This document shows, in pieces, positions 1 to 13,300 of a stretch of DNA of 64,000 nt (its first letter is position 1; each line of letters begins with the position of its first letter). A model generated the notes under the pieces. The model was not told where the DNA came from. It saw nothing but the letters and a program-made list of their open reading frames with translations, and ran no database searches. A program made the translations under genes and the position numbers. This DNA is from Isoperla grammatica (lineage: Eukaryota; Arthropoda; Insecta; Plecoptera; Perlodidae). The stretch is from the NCBI GenBank assembly GCA_945910005.1, contig CAMDTW010000165.1:372001-436000 (forward strand), written 5' to 3'.

Positions 1-3000
1 TCATATGTTGCATGTAGTTGCTCTCATGTCACTGACTTTACGCAGGGTTTATAACGTACAGTCACCTTCACAAGCGAGGAAACATGCGTTGTCTTCATAT
101 GTTGCATGTAGTTGCTCTCATGTCACTGACTTAGCGCAGGGTTTATCACGTACAGTCACTGTCACAAGCGAGGAAGCATGCGTTGTCTTCATATGTTGCA
201 TGTTGTTCCTCTCATATCACTGACTTAGCGCAGGGTTTGTCACGTACAGTCACCTTCACAAGCGAGGAAACATGCGTTGTCTTCATATGTTGCATGTAGT
301 TGCTCTCATGTCACTGACTTAGCGCAGGGTTTATCAAGTACAGTCACCGTCACAATAGAGAAAACATGCATTGTCTTCATATGTTGCATGTAGTTGCTCT
401 CATGTCACTGACTTAGCGCAAGGTTTATCACGAACAGTTACCTTTACATCGAGGAAACATGCGTTGTCTTCATATGTTGCATGTAGTTGCTCTCATGTCA
501 CTGACTTAGCGCAGGCTTTATCAAGTACAGTCACCTTCACAAGCGAGGAAACATGCGTTGTCTTCATATGTTGCATGTTGTTGCTCTCATGTCACTGACA
601 TAGCGCAGGGTTTATCAAGTACAGTCACCTTCACAAGCGAGGAAACATGCGTTGTCTTCATATGTTGTATGTAGTTGCTCTCATGTCACTGACTAAGGGC
701 AGGATTTATCAAGTACAGTCACCTTCACAAGCGAGGAAACATGCGTTGTCTTCATATGTTGTATGTAGTTGCTCTCATGTCACTGACTAAGGGCAGGATT
801 TATCAAGTACAGTCACCTTCACAAGCGAGGAAACATGCGTTGTCTTCATATGTTGCATGTAGTTGCTCTCATGTCACTGACTTAGCGCAGGGTTTATCAA
901 GTACAGTCACCTTCACAAGCGTGGAAACATGTTTTGTCTTCATATGTTGCATGTAGTTGCTCTCATGTCACTGACTTTGCGCAGGGTTTATCAAGTACAG
1001 TCACCTTCACAAGCGAGGAAACATGCGTTGTCTTCATATGTTGCATGTCGTTGCTCTCATGTCACTGACTTAGCGCAGGGTTTATCAAGTACAGTCACCT
1101 TCACAAGCGAGGATACATGCGTTGTCTTCATATGTTGCATGTTGTTGCTCTCATGTCACTGACTTAGCGCAGGGTTTATCAAGTATAGTCACCTTCACAA
1201 GCGAGGAAACATGCGTTGTCTTCATATGTTGCATGTTGTTGCTCTCATGTCACTGACTTAGCGCTGGGTTTATCAAGTACAGTCACCGTCACAAGCGAGG
1301 AAACATGCATTGTCTTCATATTATGTTGCATGTACTTGCTCTCATGTCACTGACTTAGCGCAGGGTTTATCACGTACAGTCACCGTCACAAGCGAGGAAA
1401 CATGCGTTGTCTTCAAATGTTGCATGTAGTTGCTCTCATGTCAGTGACTTAGCGCAGGGTTTATCACGTAAAGTCACCGTCACAAGCGAGGAAATATGCG
1501 TTGTCCTCATATGTTGCATGTAGTTGCTCTCATGCCATTGACTTAGCGCAGGGTTTATCAAGTACAGTCACCGTCACAAGCGAGGAAACATGCGTTGTAA
1601 TCATATGTTTTATGTAGTTGCTCTCATGTCACTGACTTAGCGCAGGGTTTATCACGTACAGTAACCTTCACAAGCGAGGAAACATGCGTTTTCTTCATAT
1701 GTTGCATGAAGTTTCTCTCATGTCACTGACTTACCGCAGGGTTTATCAAGTACAGTCACCGTCACAAGCGAGGAAACATGCGTTGTTTTCATATGTTGCA
1801 TGTAGTTGCTCTCATGTCACTGACTTAGCGCAGGGTTTATCACGTACAGTCACCTTCACAAGCGAGGAAACATGCGTTGTCTTCATATGTTGCATGTAGT
1901 TGCTCACATGTCGCTGACATAGCGCAGGGTTTATCACGTACAGTCACCTTCACAAGCGAGGAAACATGTGTTGTCTTCATAAGTTGCATGTAGTTGCTCT
2001 CATGTCACTGACTTAGCGCAGGGTTTATCACGTACAGTCACCTTCACAAGCGAGGAAACATGAGTTGTCCTCATATGTTGCATGTAGTTGCTCTCATGTC
2101 ACTGACTTAGCGCAGGGTTAATCTCGTACAGTCACCTTAACAAGCGAGAAAACATGCGTTGTCTTTATATGTTGCATGTAGTTGCTCTCATGTCACTGAC
2201 TTAGCGCAGTGTTTATCAAGTACAGTCACCGTCACAAGCGAGGAAATATGCGTTGTCTTCATATGTTGCATGTAGTTGCTCTCATGTCACTGACTTAGCG
2301 CAGGGTTTATCAAGTACAGTCACCTTCACAAGCGAGGAAACATGCGTTGTCTTCATATATTGCATGTAGTTGCTCTCATGTCACTGACTTAGCGCAGGGT
2401 TTATCAAGTACAGTCACCTTCACAAGCGTGGAAACATGTGTTGTCTTCATATGTTGCATGTAGTTGCTCTCATGTCACTGACTTTGCGCAGGAATTATCA
2501 AGTACAGTCACCTTCTCAAGCGAGGAAACATGCGTTGTCTTCATATGTTGCATGTAGTTGCTTTCATGTCACTGACTTAGCGCAGGGTTAATCTCGTACA
2601 GTCACCTTTACAAGCGAGGAAACATGAGTTGTCATCATATGTTGCATGTAGTTGCTCTCATGTCACTGACTTAGCGCAGGCTTTATCAAGTACAGTCACC
2701 TTCACAAGCGAGGAAACATGCGTTGTCTTCATATGTTGCATGTAGTTGCTCTCATGTCACTGACATAGCGCAGGGTTTATCAAGTACAGTCACCTTAACA
2801 AGCGAGGAAACATGCGTTGTCTTCATATGTTGTATGTAGTTGCTCTCATGTCACTGACTAAGGGCAGGGTTTTTCAAGTACAGTCACCTTCACAAGCGAG
2901 GAAACATGCGTTGTCTTCATATTTTGCATGTAGTTGCTCTCATGTCACTGACTTAGCGCAGGGTTTATCAAGTACAGTCACCTTCACAAGCGAGGAAACA

Positions 3001-3845
3001 TGCAATGTCTTCATATGTTGCATGTAGTTGTTTTTATGTCACTGACTTAGCGCAGGGTTAATCTCGTACAGTCACCTTCACAAGCGAGGAAACATGAGTT
3101 GTCATCATATGTTGCATGTAGTTGTTCTCATGTCACTGACTTAGCGCAGGGTTTATCACGTACAGTCACCGTCACAAGTGAGGAAGCATGCGTTGTCTTC
3201 ATATGTTGCATGTAGTTGCTCTCATGTCACTGACATAGCGCAGGGTTTATCAAGTACAGTCACCTTCACAAGCGAGGAAACATGCGTTGTCTTCATATGT
3301 TGTATGTAGTTGCTCTCATGTCACTGACTAAGGGCAGGGTTTATCAAGTACAGTCACCTTCACAAGCGAGGAAACATGCGTTGTCTTCATATTTTGCATG
3401 TAGTTGCTCTCATGTCACTGACTTAGCGCAGGGTTTATCAAGTACAGTCACCTTCACAAGCGAGGAAACATGCGTTGTCTTCATATTTTGCATGTAGTTG
3501 CTCTCATGTCAGTGACTTAGCGCAGGGTTTATCACGTACAGTCACCGTCACAAGCGAGGAAATATGCGTTGTCCTCATATGTTGCATGTAGTTGCTCTCA
3601 TGCCATTGACATAGCGCAGGGTTTATCAAGTACAGTCACCTTCACAAGCGAGGAAACATGCGTTGCCATCATATGTTGCATGTAGTTGCTCTCATGTCAC
3701 TGACTTAGCGCAGGGTTTATCACGTACAGTCACCTTCACAAGCGAGGAAACATGCGTTGTCTTCATATGTTGCATGTAGTTTCTCTCATGTCACTGACTT
3801 ACCGCAGGGTTTATCAAGTACAGTCACCGTCACAAGCGAGGAAAC
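1..3845. repeat. Second-order unit A1 (about 41 monomers, left edge cut by window)
   Basis: Block A1 is repeated as A2 at offset +3856 (falling to +3762 after an extra monomer in A1) and as A3 at +6773 (falling to +6679). Shared markers include the deletion in CACATCGAGG near 445, the CAATAGAGAAAACATGC monomer near 350, a +3 bp monomer with CATATTATGTTG near 1318, and GACTAAGGGCAGG monomers. The match to A3 runs to about 3500. From there to 3845 the sequence follows a second copy of the 1430-1790 segment (CAGTGACTTAG, AAATATGCG, CATGCCATTGAC), so A1 ends in an internal duplication joint. Confidence 0.85.
647..834. repeat. Private single-monomer tandem duplication in A1
   Basis: Two consecutive monomers carry the same rare combination TTGTATGTAG ... 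GACTAAGGGCAGGATTTATC, at about 664 and 758, exactly 94 bp apart and identical by eye. The homologous position has one such monomer in A2 (near 4503) and one in A3 (near 7420, there with AGGGTTTATC). The simplest reading is a recent one-monomer duplication confined to A1. Loss from both other copies is less economical. Confidence 0.85.
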
Positions 3846-6762
3846 ATGCGTTGTTTTCATATGTTGCATGTAGTTGCTCTCATGTCACTGACTTTACGCA
3901 GGGTTTATAACGTACAGTCACCTTCACAAGCGAGGAAACATGCGTTGTCTTCATATGTTGCATGTAGTTGCTCTCATGTCACTGACTTAGCGCAGGGTTT
4001 ATCACGTACAGTCACTGTCACAAGCGAGGAAGCATGCGTTGTCTTCATATGTTGCATGTTGTTCCTCTCATATCACTGACTTAGCGCAGGGTTTGTCACG
4101 TACAGTCACCTTCACAAGCGAGGAAACATGCGTTGTCTTCATATGTTGCATGTAGTTGCTCTCATGTTACTGACTTAGCGCAGGGTTTATCAAGTACAGT
4201 CACCGTCACAATAGAGAAAACATGCATTGTCTTCATATGTTGCATGTAGTTGCTCTCATGTCACTGACTTAGCGCAAGGTTTATCACGAACAGTTACCTT
4301 TACATCGAGGAAACATGCGTTGTCTTCATATGTTGCATGTAGTTGCTCTCATGTCACTGACTTAGCGCAGGCTTTATCAAGTACAGTCACCTTCACAAGC
4401 GAGGAAACATGCGTTGTCTTCATATGTTGCATGTTGTTGCTCTCATGTCACTGACATAGCGCAGGGTTTATCAAGTACAGTCACCTTCACAAGCGAGGAA
4501 ACATGCGTTGTCTTCATATGTTGTATGTAGTTGCTCTCATGTCACTGACTAAGGGCAGGATTTATCAAGTACAGTCACCTTCACAAGCGAGGAAACATGC
4601 GTTGTCTTCATATGTTGCATGTAGTTGCTCTCATGTCACTGACTTAGCGCAGGGTTTATCAAGTACAGTCACCTTCACAAGCGTGGAAACATGTTTTGTC
4701 TTCATATGTTGCATGTAGTTGCTCTCATGTCACTGACTTTGCGCAGGGTTTATCAAGTACAGTCACCTTCACAAGCGAGGAAACATGCGTAGTCTTCATA
4801 TGTTGCATGTCGTTGCTCTCATGTCACTGACTTCGCGCAGGGTTTATCAAGTACAGTCACCTTCACAAGCGAGGAAACATGCGTTGTCTTCATATGTTGC
4901 ATGTTGTTGCTCTCATGTCACAGACTTAGCGCAGGGATTATCAAGTATAGTCACCTTCACAAGCGAGGAAACATGCGTTGTCTTCATATGTTGCATGTTG
5001 TTGCTCTCATGTCACTGACTTAGCGCTGGGTTTATCAAGAACAGTCACCGTCACAAGCGAGGAAACATGCATTGTCTTCATATTATGTTGCATGTACTTG
5101 CTCTCATGTCACTGACTTAGCGCAGGGTTTATCACGTACAGTCACCGTCACAAGCGAGGAAACATGCGTTGTCTTCAAATGTTGCATGTAGTTGCTCTCA
5201 TGTCAGTGACTTAGCGCAGGGTTTATCACGTAAAGTCACCGTCACAAGCGAGGAAATATGCGTTGTCCTCATATGTTGCATGTAGTTGCTCTCATGCCAT
5301 TGACTTAGCGCAGGGTTTATCAAGTACAGTCACCGTCACAAGCGAGGAAACATGCGTTGTCATCATATGTTGCATGTAGTTGCTCTCATGTCACTGACTT
5401 AGCGCAGGGTTTATCACGTACAGTAACCTTTACAAGCGAGGAAACATGCGTTGTCTTCATATGTTGCATGAAGTTTCTCTCATGTCACTGACTTACCGCA
5501 GGGTTTATCAAGTACAGTCACCGTCACAAGCGAGGAAACATGCGTTGTTTTCATATGTTGCATGTAGTTGCTCTCATGTCACTGACTTAGCGCATTGTTC
5601 ATCACGTACAGTCACCTTCACAAGCGAGAAAACATGCGTTGTCTTCATATGTTGCATGTAGTTGCTCTCATGTCACTGACTTAGCGCAGGGTTTATCACG
5701 TACAGTCACCTTCACAAGCGAGGAAACATGTGTTGTCTTCATATGTTGCATGTAGTTGCTCTCATGTCACTGACTTAGCGCAGGGTTTATCACGTACAGT
5801 CACCTTCACAAGCGAGGAAACATGAGTTGTCCTCATATGTTGCATGTAGTTGCTCTCATGTCACTGACTTAGCGCAGGGTTAATCTCGTACAGTCACCTT
5901 AACAAGCGAGAAAACATGCGATGTCTTCATATGTTGCATGTAGTTTCTCTCATGTCACTGACTTAGCGCATGGTTTATCAAGTACACTCACCTTCACAAG
6001 CGAGGAAACATGCGTTGTCTTTATATGTTGCATGTAGTTGCTCTCATGTCACTGACTTTGCGCAGGGTTTATCAAGTACAGTCACCTTCACAAGCGAGGA
6101 AACATGCGTTGTCTTCATATGTTGCATGTAGTTGCTATCATGTCACTGACTTAGCGCAGGGTTTATCAAGTACAGTCACCGTCACAAGCGAGGAAACATG
6201 CGTTGTCTTCATATGTTGCATGTAGTTGCTTTCATGTCACTGACTTAGCGCAGGGTTTTTTCAAGTACAGTTACCTTCACAAGCGAGGAAATATGCGTTG
6301 TCTTCATATGTTGCATGTAGTTGCTCTCATGTCACTTACTTAGCGCAGGGTTTATCAAGTACAGTCACCGTCACAAGCGAGGAAACATGCGTTGTCTTCA
6401 TATGTTGCATGTAGTTTCTCTCATGTCACTGACTTAGCGCAGGGTTTATCAAGTACACTCACCATCACAAGCGAGGAAACATGCGTTGTCTTCATATGTT
6501 TCATGTAGTTGCTCTCATGTCACTGACTTTGCGCAGGGTTTATCAAGTACAGTCAACTTCACAAGCGAGGAAACATGCGTTGTCTTCATATGTTGCATGT
6601 AGTTGCTCTCATGTCACTGACTTAGCGCAGGGTTTATCACGTACAGTCACCTTCACAAGCGAGGAAACATGCGTTGTCTTCATATGTTGCATGTAGTTTC
6701 TCTCATGTCACTGACTTACCGCAGGGTTTATCAAGTACAGTCACCGTCACAAGCGAGGAAAC
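3846..6762. repeat. Second-order unit A2 (31 monomers, composite)
   Basis: From 3846 to about 5925 this follows A1, first at +3856 and then at +3762, including the CATCGAGG deletion monomer and the +3 bp TATTATG monomer (near 5081). At about 5925 it leaves the A1 order. The stretch from 5925 to 6762 instead matches parts of the right half of the H units: TAGTTTCTC with GTACACTCACC, then GGGTTTTTTCAAGTACAGTTACC-type and CACTCACCATCAC monomers, as at 13.65-14.6 kb. It ends with the TTACCGC monomer that precedes each unit start. A2 is therefore an A-type head joined to a shortened H-type tail. Confidence 0.8.
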
Positions 6763-9700
6763 ATGCGTTGTTTTCATATGTTGCATGTAGTTGCTCTCAT
6801 GTCACTGACTTTACGCAGGGTTTATTACGTACAGTCACCTTCACAAGCGAGGAAACATGCGTTGTCTTCATATGTTGCATGTAGTTGCTCTCATGTCACT
6901 GACTTAGCGCAGGGTTTATCACGTACAGTCACCGTCACAAGCGAGGAAGCATGCGTTGTCTTAATATGTTGCATGTAGTTGCTCTCATATCACTGACTTA
7001 GCGCAGGGTTTGTCACGTACAGTCACCTTCACAAGCGAGGAACCATGCGTTGTCTTCATATGTTGCATGTAGTTGCTCTCATGTCACTGACTTAGCACAG
7101 GGTTTATCAAGTACAGTCACCGTCACAATAGAGAAAACATGCATTGTCTTCATATGTTGCATGTAGTTGCTCTCATGTCACTGACTTAGCGCAAGGTTTA
7201 TCACGAACAGTTACCTTCACATCGAGGAAACATGCGTTGTCTTCATATGTTGCATGTAGTTGCTCTCATGTCCCTGACTTAGCGCAGGCTTTACCAAGTA
7301 CAGTCACCTTCACAAGCGAGGAAACATGCGTTGTCTTCATATGTTGCATGTAGTTGCTCTCATGTCACTGACATAGCGCAGGGTTTATCAAGTACAGTCA
7401 CCTTCACAAGCGAGGAAACATGCGTTGTCTTCATATGTTGTATGTAGTTGCTCTCATGTCACTGACTAAGGGCAGGGTTTATCAAGTACAGTCACCATCA
7501 CAAGCGAGGAAACATGCGTTGTCTTCATATGTTGCATGTAGTTGCTCTCATGTCACTGACTTAGCGCAGGGTTTATCAAGTACAGTCACCTTCACAAGCG
7601 TGGAAACATGTTTTGTCTTCATATGTTGCATGTAGTTGCTCTCATGTCACTGACTTTGCGCAGGGTTTATCAAGTACAGTCACCTTCACAAGCGAGGAAA
7701 CATGCGTTGTCTTCATATGTTGCATGTCGTTGCTCTCATGTCACTGACTTAGCGCAGGGTTTATCAAGTACAGTCACCTTCACAAGCGAGGATACATGCG
7801 TTGTCTTCATATGTTGCATGTTGTTGCTCTCATGTCACTGACTTAGCGCAGGGTTTATCAAGTATAGTCACCTTCACAAGCGAGGAAACATGCGTTGTCT
7901 TCATATGTTGCATGTTGTTGCTCTCATGTCACTGACTTAGCGCTGGGTTTATCAAGTACAGTCACCGTCACAAGCGAGGAAACATGCATTGTCTTCATAT
8001 TATGTTGCATGTACTTGCTCTCATGTCACTGACTTAGCGCAGGGTTTATCACGTACAGTCACCGTCACAAGCGAGGAAACATGCGTTGTCTTCAAATGTT
8101 GCATGTAGTTGCTCTCATGTCAGTGACTTAGCGCAGGGTTTATCACGTAAAGTCACCGTCACAAGCGAGGAAATATGCGTTGTCCTCATATGTTGCATGT
8201 AGTTGCTCTCATGCCATTGACTTAGCGCAGGGTTTATCAAGTACAGTCACCGTCACAAGCGAGGAAACATGCGTTGTAATCATATGTTTTATGTAGTTGC
8301 TCTCATGTCACTGACTTAGCGCAGGGTTTATCACGTACAGTAACCTTCACAAGCGAGGAAACATGCGTTTTCTTCATATGTTGCATGAAGTTTCTCTCAT
8401 GTCACTGACTTACCGCAGGGTTTATCAAGTACAGTCACCGTCACAAGCGAGGAAACATGCGTTGTTTTCATATGTTGCATGTAGTTGCTCTCATGTCACT
8501 GACTTAGCGCAGGGTTTATCACGTACAGTCACCTGCACAAGCGAGGAAACATGCGTTGTCTTCATATGTTGCATGTAGTTGCTCACATGTCGCTGACATA
8601 GCGCAGGGTTTATCACGTACAGTCACCTTCACAAGCGAGGAAACATGTGTTGTCTTCATAAGTTGCATGTAGTTGCTCTCATGTCACTGACTTAGCGCAG
8701 GGTTTATCACGTACAGTCACCTTCACAAGCGAGGAAACATGAGTTGTCCTCATATGTTGCATGTAGTTGCTCTCATGTCACTGACTTAGCGCAGGGTTAA
8801 TCTCGTACAGTCACCTTAACAAGCGAGAAAACATGCGTTGTCTTTATATGTTGCATGTAGTTGCTCTCATGTCACTGACTTAGCGCAGTGTTTATCAAGT
8901 ACAGTCACCGTCACAAGCGAGGAAATATGCGTTGTCTTCATATGTTGCATGTAGTTGCTCTCATGTCACTGACTTAGCGCAGGGTTTATCAAGTACAGTC
9001 ACCTTCACAAGCGAGGAAACATGCGTTGTCTTCATATATTGCATGTAGTTGCTCTCATGTCACTGACTTAGCGCAGGGTTTATCAAGTACAGTCACCTTC
9101 ACAAGCGTGGAAACATGTGTTGTCTTCATATGTTGCATGTAGTTGCTCTCATGTCACTGACTTTGCGCAGGAATTATCAAGTACAGTCACCTTCTCAAGC
9201 GAGGAAACATGCGTTGTCTTCATATGTTGCATGTAGTTGCTTTTATGTCACTGACTTAGCGCAGGGTTAATCTCGTACAGTCACCTTTACAAGCGAGGAA
9301 ACATGAGTTGTCATCATATGTTGCATGTAGTTGCTCTCATGTCACTGACTTAGCGCAGGCTTTATCAAGTACAGTCACCTTCACAAGCGAGGAAACATGC
9401 GTTGTCTTCATATGTTGCATGTAGTTGCTCTCATGTCACTGACATAGCGCAGGGTTTATCAAGTACAGTCACCTTAACAAGCGAGGAAACATGCGTTGTC
9501 TTCATATGTTGTATGTAGTTGCTCTCATGTCACTGACTAAGGGCAGGGTTTTTCAAGTACAGTCACCTTCACAAGCGAGGAAACATGCGTTGTCTTCATA
9601 TTTTGCATGTAGTTGCTCTCATGTCACTGACTTAGCGCAGGGTTTATCAAGTACAGTCACCTTCACAAGCGAGGAAACATGCAATGTCTTCATATGTTGC

Positions 9701-10336
9701 ATGTAGTTGTTTTTATGTCACTGACTTAGCGCAGGGTTAATCTCGTACAGTCACCTTCACAAGCGAGGAAACATGAGTTGTCATCATATGTTGCATGTAG
9801 TTGTTCTCATGTCACTGACTTAGCGCAGGGTTTATCACGTACAGTCACCGTCACAAGTGAGGAAGCATGCGTTGTCTTCATATGTTGCATGTAGTTGCTC
9901 TCATGTCACTGACATAGCGCAGGGTTTATCAAGTACAGTCACCTTCACAAGCGAGGAAACATGCGTTGTCTTCATATGTTGTATGTAGTTGCTCTCATGT
10001 CACTGACTAAGGGCAGGGTTTATCAAGTACAGTCACCTTCACAAGCGAGGAAACATGCGTTGTCTTCATATTTTGCATGTAGTTGCTCTCATGTCACTGA
10101 CTTAGCGCAGGGTTTATCAAGTACAGTCACCTTCACAAGCGAGGAAACATGTGTTGTCTTCATATTTTGCATGTAGTTGCTCTAATGTCACTGACTTAGC
10201 GCAGGGTTAATCTCGTACAGTCACCTTCACAATCGAGGAAACATGAGTTGTCATCATATGTTGCATGTAGTTGTTCTCATGTCACTGACTTAGCGCAGGG
10301 TTTATCACGTACAGTCACCTTCACAAGCGAGGAAAC
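6763..10336. repeat. Second-order unit A3 (about 38 monomers)
   Basis: Matches A1 almost base for base at +6773, then +6679 beyond the private A1 duplication, up to about 10180. Even rare markers are kept: GTAATCATATGTTTTATG near 8277 (A1 near 1598), GCGTTTTCTTC near 8367, and the paired GACTAAGGG monomers 470 bp apart. Differences seen by eye are few, for example CCTGCAC near 8533. From about 10180 to 10336 it repeats the GGTTAATCTCG / GAGTTGTCATC / GTTGTTCTCATG series found near 9.72-9.83 kb before giving way to the H units. Confidence 0.85.
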
Positions 10337-13300
10337 ATGCGTTGTCTTCATATGTTGCATGTAGTTGTGCTCATGTCACTGACCCTGCGCAGGGTTTATC
10401 AAGTACAGTCACCTTCAGAAGCGAGGAAACATGCGTTGTCTTCATATGTTGCATGTAGTTGCTCTCATGTCACTGACTTAGCGCGGGGGTTATCACGTAC
10501 AGTCACCGTCACAAGTGAGGAAGCATGCGTTGTCTTCATATGTTGCATGTAGTTGCTCTCATATCACTGACTTAGCGCAGGGTTTGTCACGTACAGTCAC
10601 CTTCACAAGCGAGGAAACATGCGTTGTCTTCATATGTTGCATGTAGTTGCTCTCATGTCACTGACTTAGCGCAGGGTTTATCAAGTACAGTCACCGTCAC
10701 AATAGAGAAAACATGCATTTTCTTCATATGTTGCATGTAGTTGCTCTCATGTCACTGACTTAGCGCAAGGGTTATCACGAACAGTTACCTTCACATCAAG
10801 GAAACATGCGTTGTCTTCATATGTTGCATGTAGTTGCTCTCATGTCACTGACTTAGCGCAGGCTTTATCAAGTACAGTCACCTTCACAACCGAGGAAACA
10901 TGCGTTGTCTTCATATGTTGCATGTAGTTGCTCTCATGTCACTGACATAGCGCAGGGTTTATCAAGTACAGTCACCTTCACAAGCGAGGAAACATGCGTT
11001 GTCTTCATATGTTGTATGTAGTTGCTCTCATGTCACTGACTAAGGGCAGGGTTAATCAAGTACAGTCACCTTCACAAGCGAGACACCATGCGTTGTCTTC
11101 ATATGTTGCATGTAGTTGCTCTCATGTCACTGACTTAGCGCAGGGTTTATCAAGTACAGTCACCTTCACAAGCGTGGAAACATGTTTTGTCTTCATATGT
11201 TGCATGTAGTTGCTCTCATGTCACTGACTTTGCGCATGGTTTATCACGTACAGTCACCGTCACAAGCGAGAAAACATGCGTTGTCTTCAAATGTTGCATG
11301 TAGTTGCTCTCATGTCAGTGACTTAGCGCTGGGTTTATCACGTAAAGTCACCGTCACAAGCGAGGAAATATGCGTTGTCCTCATATGTTGCATGTAGTTG
11401 CTCTCATGCCATTGACTTAGCGCAGGGTTTATCAAGTACAGTCACCGTCACAAGCGAGGAAACATGTGTTGTCATCATATGTTGCATGTAGTTGCTCTCA
11501 TGTCACTGACTTAGCGCAGGGTTTATCACGTACAGTAACCTTCACAAGCGAGGAAACATGCGTTGTCTTCATATGTTGCATGAAGTTTCTCTCATGTCAC
11601 TGACTTACCGCAGGGTTTATCAAGTACAGTCACCGTCACAAGCGAGGAAACATGCGTTGTTTTCATATGTTGCATGTAGTTGCTCTCATGTCACTGACTT
11701 AGCGCAGGGTTTATCACGTACAGTCACCTTCACAAGCGAGGAAACATGCGTTGTCTTCATATGTTGCATGTAGTTGCTCTCATGTCACTGACTTAGCGCA
11801 GGGTTTATCACGTACAGTCACCTTCACAAGCGAGGAAACATGTGTTGTCTTCATATGTTGCATGTAGTTGCTCTCATGTCACTGACTTAGCGCAGGGTTA
11901 ATCTCGTACAGTCACCTTAACAAGCGAGAAAACATGCGTTGTCTTCATATGTTGCATGTAGTTGCTCTCATGTCACTGACTTAGCGCAGTGTTCATCAAG
12001 TACAGTCACCGTCACAAGCGAGGAAATATGCGTTGTCTTCATATGTTGCATGTTGTTGCTCTCATGTCACTGACTTAGCGCAGGGTTTATCAAGTACAGT
12101 CACCTTCACAAGCGAGGAAACATGCGTTGTCTTCATATGTTGCATGTAGTTGCTCTCATGTCACTGACTTAGCGCAGGGTTTGTCAAGTACAGTCACCTT
12201 CACAAGCGTGGAAACATGTGTTGTCTTCATATGTTGCATGTAGTTGCTCTCATGTCACTGACTTTGCGCAGGGTTTATCAAGTACAGTCACCTTCACAAG
12301 CGAGGAAACATGCGTTGTCTTCATATGTTGCATGTAGTTGCTTTCATGTCACTGACTTAGCGCAGGGTTAATCTCGTACAGTCACCTTCACAAGCGAGGA
12401 AACATGAGTTGTCCTCATATGTTGCATGTAGTTGTTCTCATGTAACTGACTTAGCGCAGGGTTTATCAAGTACAGTCACCGTCACAAGCGAGGAAACATG
12501 CGTTGTCTTCATATGTTGCATGTAGTGGCTCTCATGTCTCTGACTTAGCGCAGGGTTTATCACGTACAGTCACCGTCACAAGCGAGGAAGCATGCGTTGT
12601 CTTCATATGTTGCATGTAGTTGCTCTCATATCACTGACTTAGCGCAGGGTTTATCACGTACAGTCACCTTCACAAGCGAGGAAACATGCGTTGTCTTCAT
12701 ATGTTGCATGTAATTGCTCTCATGTCACTGACTTAGCGCAGGGTTTATCAAGTACAGTCACCGTCACAATAGAGAAAACATGCATTGTCTTCATATGTTG
12801 CATGTAGTTGCTCTCATGTCACTGACTTAGCGCAAGGTTTATCACGTACAGTTACCTTCACACGCGAGGAAACATGCGTTGTCTTCATATATTGCATGTA
12901 GTTGCTCTCATGTCACTGACTTAGCGCAGGCTTTATTAAGTACAGTCACCTTCACAAGAGAGGAAACATGCGTTGTCTTCATATGTTGCATGTAGTTGCT
13001 CTCATGTCACTGACATAGCGCAGGGTTTATCAAGTACAGTCACCTTCACAAGCGAGGAAACATGCGTTGTCTTCATATGTTGTATGAAGTTGCTCTCATG
13101 TCACTGACTAAGGGCAGGGTTTATCAAGTACAGTCACCTTCACAAGCGAGGAAACATGAGTTGTCTTCATATGTTGCACGTAGTTGCTCTCATGTCACTG
13201 ACCTAGCGCAGGGTTTATCATGTACAGTCACCTTCACAAGCGTGGAAACATTTTTTTTCTTCATATGTTGCATGTAGTTGCTCTCATGTCACTGACTTAA

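Noticed and set aside
1..10336. A-type and H-type regions as two different satellite families
   Set aside because: The monomers are the same 94-bp unit and many monomer types are shared between zones. The difference is in the order and presence of variants, so they are one family.
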